Source of the DNA: Pseudopyrenochaeta lycopersici
Taxonomy: Eukaryota > Ascomycota > Dothideomycetes > Pleosporales > Pseudopyrenochaetaceae
Reading direction: 5' to 3'
Assembly (NCBI GenBank): GCA_003313425.1
Contig: NHZP01000027.1
Coordinates: 765,779-829,778 of the forward strand
DNA: 64,000 nt
Shown one piece after another: positions 57,696-64,000 of the stretch. The notes below the pieces were generated by a model. That model was not told the DNA's origin. It did not search any database and saw nothing but the letters and a program-made list of their open reading frames with translations. A program made the position numbers and the translations under genes. Within the stretch, counting starts at the first letter, position 1, and each line of letters starts with the position of its first letter.

Positions 57696-59239
57696 CTACA
57701 CGGATATTACACGAACGAAACCTCTAGGTCGTTCCACTAGCTGCCATTCATCTTGAATCTCGACGGTAGACTTTTCTTCTTCCTGTTGGTATCCGCTCAT
57801 GCCACGCACTGGCAGCAATAGCCATTGAAAGTTCAAGCAGTACGGCTCCTTCCATCATGGCTTTGACTAGCGAGTCAGCCATTTGGCTGACCTGAACGCC
57901 TCTCGGGATACCCATGTAGCAAGTATGTCAAAAGAGCCATCAATTTCGGTCCAGAAATGTTCCGGTATCGTTGCTAGAGCCAATTTGGTGAGCCAAGTGC
58001 GTGCGCTTGCGTGATTATCCATGACTTACATAGAAAGCTCTAAGTCGTTGCTGCAGGTCAAAATGATTCCTAGCCCTAGGTAAAACGCCACGTAAGACCA
58101 TCTCTTGCCTAATCTTATGTGCCATTTCAAACTGTTTTTTGCGCTTTTTCTTTAAGTCCACATTCATGTCCTTGTGGTGACACTTATAGATCGTCTCTAG
58201 AATGAAGTCCTTCGCTACACTCGCTACACCTCTACCCTAAGAAAGTTGGCTCGATAGGTGGGAGTCTCCTTTGAGTTCGTTGCATTTCTGCTGGTACTGG
58301 TGGTAAAGGATGATTCTTGCCATTCTAAGCTTGACAGGATCAATGGCCGCATTGTGTTCGATCGATTCAGCGCAGTGCAGGCTTTTGAGTATCTTTTCTG
58401 TACGTGAGCGTCCCGATGTTGGATTACTCACTTGTAAGCGTGGCCTAAGGGTTATCTGCATTCCATTTACTATAGAAGTGATTGATGAAGTCCACAGCGT
58501 CTTGCCGAAGGAAACTATCGCCAAATCGTAGTAAGCTGCATAATCTCCTGGTGTTCTAGTCCATAAATATTGCGTAGTTTATCGTAACAACGAACCTAAT
58601 GGGTCCTCAGTCGTTCCTCCATTCCAGTTCGAAGAGAGTTCCGATCGAGATATGGAAGGCAATCTGTGGGGAAAGTGGCGGCACCGGGACTGCCATCTCT
58701 ACCGGACCAATTCTATTCTCGGTCCCAACCCTCGCCTACGTTTTAATGCTCCCGGATTATTGAATTCATCTTCGAATCTGAAGCTAATGCAAGATTACTG
58801 CTCGTTAGTGATTCGACAGTTTCTCGTACCTGGTCCTGACTGTCTGACATCACCAATGTCCTCGAGAGGGTGTGGCTGAATGCCACATTGGCGACTGGAT
58901 GCTCTTCATTAGAGTTTGGGGCTCTTTCATCACGCCGGTGGAACTTTCCATAAGGAAATTTAAACCTCCTCATGTTCTTATGCAACGGCTGAGGGACCCT
59001 AGTATAGTCCGCATATGATGAATAATTGTAAAGACGATGCGGCAAGAGCTTTGCCTGAATGGAGCCGATGTACTCAGTCTCAGCGGAGGCAAGGAGAGCC
59101 AAGAAGGCTTTCCCACGGAAGATAAACTGTCAAACATCAGTAACACTTCTACGACAACATCAAATCATACCTCATCATCTTCCATCTTATCTCGAGCATA
59201 GTCCAGAAGCGATTCGTCGACAATAGAGCTCTGGTCCAT
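57696..59239 (-). pseudogene. Right-arm copy of the hypothetical gene at 55315-56853
   Basis: Mirror image, starting at 59239. Relative to the left copy it has single-base changes in length, for example loss of one A near 58780, gain of one A near 58742 and C gains near 57920 and 58442. These move its stops; the longest clean piece is 58743-59102. Confidence 0.6.
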
Positions 59240-59949
59240 GTTAGAAATGGCGTTGCCGAGATTGGTCACCTACTAAGACAAGGGAGCGCATCTTGAACCG
59301 AATGACTTCACAAGAAATGTGATGGTGCAAAATCGACAGTCTGAGAAGAATAGATACAAAGAGCACATTCAGGCAAATGTTTTGGTCTTTGCGAAAGAAC
59401 CCGAAATGGCCGCAGGGCAAAGCCTAAAATCCATCAGATTCTATATATAGACACCTACTACGCTGTCGAGGAGCCCGAAATAGCTCTTCTGAAAGTCACA
59501 AATCTGGCCGTCGCCACCAGAGCATCTAATTATAGGAACCATCAATACAGTCTGGCTGTGCCGATTTCACAATGCGGTGCTCCCGTCAACTTGGATTTGG
59601 CGTCTAAGAGTTGTCCTCTTCGTCTGCTGTTTATTGGGACTTCTGTCAAAACTTAGTAAGACTAAATAATGACGCTAATTAGTCATATAGACAAGGTCAC
59701 AAGACCACTGCCTTCATTGCCCATCTTGAACATAGTTTGCAGCTGCTTTCTAGTATGAGAAATACCGAGAAGCTCAACTTACGGAACCATTTTCTAGGTG
59801 ACGGCCCACGACCATTTGCTGCGATCTATGATTTGTGGTGGGTAGTACAATGTTAAGACAAGCTCGAATTAACAAGTCGCGAGACATGGTTGATAAAGGT
59901 AGGGCATCTACGACACTCAGCCGCTGCCACCTCCTCGTGCATACCTCAG

Positions 59950-61068
59950 ATATGCTGATGTGCGCCTTGATCGTCTCCCCGAGTTTTGTTCCACATAAAC
60001 TACGCCGTACTTTATTGCCATGAGTCACATGACCTGATGCTGCAATATAGTTGTGAAGGACGATTAAGCAAACAAGATATAATTCTGGCCTTCCTCGCCG
60101 GATGGCTCCGATTTCGAAATCGTTACGGCTTTGAAGCCACAGTCTCGAACAGCTTCATTGCAACGTGTCTAATTTGCATAGCCTCTCATGACGAATTTGA
60201 GAAGGCTTTCAGCTCGTCAGAAAATGCCAGCAGCACAGATTCATGCGTTGCTGGTAAGCCATGCGCAGCGAGCAGATTGATTGCCTCGAAGGAGACGTCG
60301 CCCCAAATCCACGACGGCAACCTGTTCATGCACTGGATCGGTGTCCGCCTCGTACTGCATTATATTGAGGCTTGGCTTCTAGGAAAGCGTTTCGTCAGGG
60401 GTTTCGCTTACGGCGTGATCTGGAATCTGGCTATATAAGCTAAGAAAACCCTCGCTTTTCTTTCCTACTCTTTCTCTCATTGACATTGATAAGCCACCCA
60501 CGATTATCAGCAATACAGCTACTTCACGGTAAGCGCACCCACAGGAGATCAAGCGTCAGTGCTGACCACGTATACATGGACGGTATCGACCAAACTGAAG
60601 AACGGAACGAGGCTTTGGGTCTTCGACTTGACTGCTCTCCGCGACATGTTTTCAGTGTTCGACCGCATACTGCCATTGATACCTCAAATTACAACTTATC
60701 TGCGACAGGGCCTTTGGGCTCCCCTTTTGCCGTAGTCCAGTAGGCTTCCGAGATGGGGTTCAATACAGTAACGAATGCCAGGCCGAGGGCGACTTTAGCT
60801 ACGATGGCAGTGCACTCGTTGGCTCCGACCACAAGTGAGTGCATTGGCCTTTTCTCCTTTCATACTAATAGTCACCAGCGAACCTTTTGACGCGGAATAT
60901 CTCTGCCATTCTCGAAGCGACGTCCATATCTGGCTCATGATTGCTTGGTCGATACTCTTTTTGTTGGCTGTATGTCGAGCAGTCGCTGTGATCGCTGAGC
61001 TGTTGTCCATGGTATGCCATATACTCATTATTCTGTGTGCTGTTCTCATTGTCTCGCATGTTTCATAG
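59950..61068 (+). CDS. Right-arm copy of the hypothetical membrane protein
   Basis: Mirror of 53484-54600. The hydrophobic C-terminal exon and the 150-codon frame (59986-60438) are unchanged. One C fewer near 60720 shortens the frame that ends ATGPLG. Start and exon structure are as unresolved as in the left copy. Confidence 0.35.
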
Positions 61069-61197
61069 CTTTCGTTCTGAGAATGCAGCTCTTCAGCATC
61101 ATGTTTCTCTTCAATGATTCTTAGTTATTAGCATGCATACCTCCAATGCTACAGCAGCAGGAAGGTCTACTCTTTTGTTCGCCAATATTAGTCTACC

Positions 61198-61377
61198 ATG
61201 CCCAAGACTCTGACTGCCCATTCATTCCTCGTTTGCCTGTTGCTAGCAATGCGATTGATAATTTATACCGCTCAAGGAGCCGGTCAGGCTCCTGATCTCC
61301 TTTCCGACACCACAGTGCTCCGCGATGAAAACAGAAGAGGCCTCAACACCATATACACAATGTCCATGGCCCCTTAA
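61198..61377 (+). CDS. Candidate small secreted protein (59 aa), intact only in the right arm
   Basis: Begins MPKTLTAHSFLVCLLLAMRL: a basic start followed by a hydrophobic core, like a signal peptide, then a polar mature part (GAGQAPDLLSDTTVLRDENR) ending TMSMAP. No cysteine in the predicted mature part, so not a typical Cys-rich effector. In the left arm one extra G after the tenth codon shifts the frame. Which version is correct decides whether it exists. Confidence 0.35.
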   Translation: MPKTLTAHSFLVCLLLAMRLIIYTAQGAGQAPDLLSDTTVLRDENRRGLNTIYTMSMAP

Positions 61378-61928
61378 AAATAATGTTTAGCAGCGAAAGC
61401 TAGCTCTATGTCCGTCAAAGGCACTGAAAGCACGATGTTTGAGCGGCTTCAACGCCTTCATGGCGCAAAAATCCATCTAAATGCTTGGATCGTCTACTAA
61501 CCGCCTCTGTTGCTAGCTGTCACGGTGAGAATTGCATTGTTAAGACAGCCGCGCCCTCATCTTAAGAATAGAATACGCCGGAGTAGAGCTAGTCCCCCAA
61601 GGTACACATCTTAATGCTATATATCTACGATCGGAAGTTACGTTGTCGCGAAGCAAAAGGAACCTCAAGCAACGCTTCCATTTCGTTGTATTTCAAACCG
61701 TCACATGTGTACAGAAAGCGCCCTAAGTACGATGCGTCCGCGACTAAGATATATTTGAGTGATGGTAATCATATACTCTTTGGGAGCGTTCTCTGCTATT
61801 GAGTTGCGGATTTGCCGCGAAAAAAATAGTATTCATCGATTCGTGATCTTTAGCCACTAATATAGCTGTAATCTCTGGATGAAACACGAACATACTAAGT
61901 CTGACATGGAAGCCTATTGACGATGTTT

Positions 61929-63796
61929 CTACCGGCGCTGAGTCTTGCTTTGGACGTCTCCCCTTGTAATCCTTGTCCTTGTTGTCATCCTTCCTATCTA
62001 TAGGGCCGAGGCACTCTTCAATGATGTCGCACAATGCCGCTTTAGCCGCAAGCAAATCTAAAGCCTGCTCGAATTGGAGCATTTTGCTCTTTTCCTCGCC
62101 ATCTTCCGGAACCTTCCTTGTCCTCAGCTCTCCCTTTAGCTTCTTCCAACAGCCGATGGGCTCCAACACGCTCGCTGGATCAATCGAATCGCTTGTTTCC
62201 AACTTCTCATAAAGATGGTAAAATTCCGCGCGGAAGTCCGCAACCAAATTTTCGAGATGGTTGCTATGGCTTTCCAGCTTCGCTACAAGAGGTTTGATCT
62301 CGAACAAGTACATTTCCTGTATTACGGCCCATGCGTCTTGAAGCTCTTTGAATTTCTGATTCTGAAAGTCCACACCACCCCATGGTTGCATGTCGTCGCA
62401 ACTCCTCTTGCGCTTTCGTCGTTCTGACCTACGAGGGGGATCACCTGCGGTTCGTCTGCCCCCGTCGCTGTCGTCAATGTCGGTGTCTGCATTGGTTGAC
62501 TCGTGAGAAAACTGGCTTGGTAATTCTTCCTCGTCATCGAGCAATATTGGGTTGTCTGTATTGTCAGCGGATATTTCGCAGTGCGCATAGAGTCATACCT
62601 TTGGAGCACATGCAGCATTCTTTGGAGTCCCTGTACGTCCACCCTTGTTTCCTTCAGCCTCCACCTGCATGCTTCTAAATCGTGCAGGACTGTCACCGGT
62701 CTCGTTATTAGACGTTCCGGCCCCTCTCGATCTTCTTGCACCCGTACCTTGGCGCTTCCTCGATCTGACGGACCGATCCTGCTGGTAGCAGTTCCGCGCC
62801 CTTGATTCGTACTTTCACCAGTTGCCGTCTTAGTTCCAGGCTCCTTCCGCTCGATCGTGCTAACAAGCAGTCCTTGCGGAACAGTGTCGTTCTGCTTCAA
62901 CAGGTCGCCTTTCATGGCACTCTGGTTGGAGGGGCTACGAATCCCAGCGTCATCATTCTGGGTCGATCCGCTCTGTGGCACTGCTGATAGGCGGTCTGTA
63001 CGTGCTTGCTCGCAGAAGCATTCCCCGTCTTGGAACGCCTGCACTCCGGTTACATCCTCAGCCGCCATGGTCGCTAGCTCCATTCGGGCTCCCTTGTTCT
63101 CAACGGGGCAGGGGACTTGGGTATGATCCAGACCAACAGGGTCTTCTATGCCGCTGCCTGTGCTCGCATAACTCCTCGGGGCGTGTCTCGGCGTCTGCTG
63201 TGATGATACGCGCAGCGCCTCAAATGGTGGGCTCAAAGACACTTTGCAACTCGTGACGAGAGAGATGCCCTGAACGGTGGCATCCCCGCCTTCGCCCAAT
63301 GCTACCAGAGTCTCGACACCCACGTCCGGCATTTCCGTAGCAGGCTCGTGCTCGCCCAGCGCTCCACTCTTGGCCGACCTCGTGTCCAGGAGCATTCTCT
63401 TCCCCGACTTGTGTGTTCGAGGGCACTTCGTGCTTGTGATGCGAGGTTCACGTTGATCGAAATCCAGTCCAGCAGCAATTTCACCATTGGCTGGTTGTTT
63501 CGCTAATACCTGGCTCGACGTAACAGCATAGGCGAGGCGAGATGCATCCATCTCTTCTGTTTGCAGAATCAAGCTCATGTAAGTATCGGGATCAATGCAG
63601 AAAAGATCTTGTTCCTGCTCATCAGGATAAGCTCGTTGACATCAAGACGGGAGGAAGGGTTCACTCACTGTTTCCGTTTCTCCATTTTCCATGTCTAAAG
63701 TCCAGGGAGAGTCACAAAGAAAGTCATCGTGTGGACAGAGTTAAACAGCTGCTCAATTGCGTCCGAACTCCAGGAAAAGTAAAGGAGAGAAGCCAT
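61929..63796 (-). pseudogene. Right-arm copy of the three-exon acidic protein gene
   Basis: Mirror of 50730-52621. At least eleven single-base length changes are visible, including a lost C just after the ATG, lost C or G in CC/GG pairs near 63420, 63350, 63210, 63160, 62720 and 62605, and a gained A near 61951. They cause several local frameshifts (the segment after EPRITS reads TKCPRTHKSGKR). Splice sites are unchanged. Confidence 0.65.
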
Positions 63797-64000
63797 GATG
63801 TGATGAGCAGACCATAGCGGGCCTCACGCATGACTTTATACTTCATCCCGGCTTCGGGTGCAGGGGAGCACGCTCCAAAAGCGTCCCGCCACGCCATCCT
63901 CAGCCGTCCTCAACGATGCCTCCACCAATCGACACCTCCCCTCTTACAACGCATAGAGGGCGCAGCTCAATCATCACCGGACGGCCTTGTTGGTGTTCTA

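Larger units (their letters stand above)
50523..64000. repeat. Very large inverted repeat (arms of at least 6.7 kb, centre near 57245)
   Basis: Left arm 50523-57233 and right arm 57257-64000 are reverse complements, with a 23-bp spacer (57234-57256). Mirror points: 50523 pairs with 64000; 50730 with 63796; 52619 with about 61931; 55315 with 59239; 56851 with 57698; 56944 with 57605. The sum drifts from 114523 to 114549 because of small indels, and an extra ~60-bp unit lies in the right arm beside the centre. The repeat extends past the window edge. Confidence 0.97.

Overview
The window reads as nuclear DNA of a filamentous ascomycete (Pezizomycotina, probably Dothideomycetes-like; inferred). 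The supporting signs are 43-60 nt introns with GTAAGT/GTGAGT donors and CTAAC/CTGAC branch points, HET, HeLo and FunK1 domains, alternation of GC-balanced gene islands with AT-rich blocks, and C-to-T decay of repeats in CpA context (repeat-induced point mutation, RIP).

Layout. (1) 1-10.0 kb is a signalling/incompatibility island. A kinase-ankyrin gene (minus strand, runs off the left edge) is divergently paired with a HeLo-domain pseudokinase. A FunK1 kinase relic, a (CA)36 microsatellite and a damaged HET gene follow. (2) 10.0-36.8 kb is a nested transposon block. It holds a RIP-destroyed Tc1/mariner copy, a RIP-destroyed Ty3/Gypsy chromovirus (11891-19402, TSD TAGAC), and a second destroyed Gypsy element. 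That second element is split by a young 12.7-kb Gypsy-type retrotransposon (22404-35132), whose LTRs differ only by four RIP-type transitions. The young element carries, downstream of pol, a ~1,150-codon accessory gene whose C-terminal third looks like a 2-oxoglutarate/Fe(II) dioxygenase fold. This is the most novel item in the window. (3) 36.8-50 kb is GC-balanced: a four-exon Myb/SANT-type gene; a hAT transposon (40452-44635, TSD GCGATGAA) with a Tc1/mariner element (42154-43503) nested inside its transposase; an ankyrin remnant, a decayed paralogue of the gene at 50.7 kb, a CYP505-like P450 relic, and an intact F-box/2EXR-like gene. (4) ~50.5-64.0 kb is a very large inverted repeat centred near 57.245 kb. 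Every gene in the left arm reappears mirrored in the right arm, which is cut by the window edge. In the parts I compared, the arms differ by single-base insertions and deletions, mostly in short homopolymers, and almost never by substitution. That pattern suggests a fold-back assembly or read artefact at least as much as a biological palindrome.

Taken together: a fast-evolving, probably subtelomeric or accessory region where cell-death/recognition genes lie beside layered transposons. Two possible systems deserve attention: the active-kinase/HeLo-pseudokinase pair, whose logic resembles RIPK3-MLKL (inference), and the retrotransposon-borne dioxygenase.
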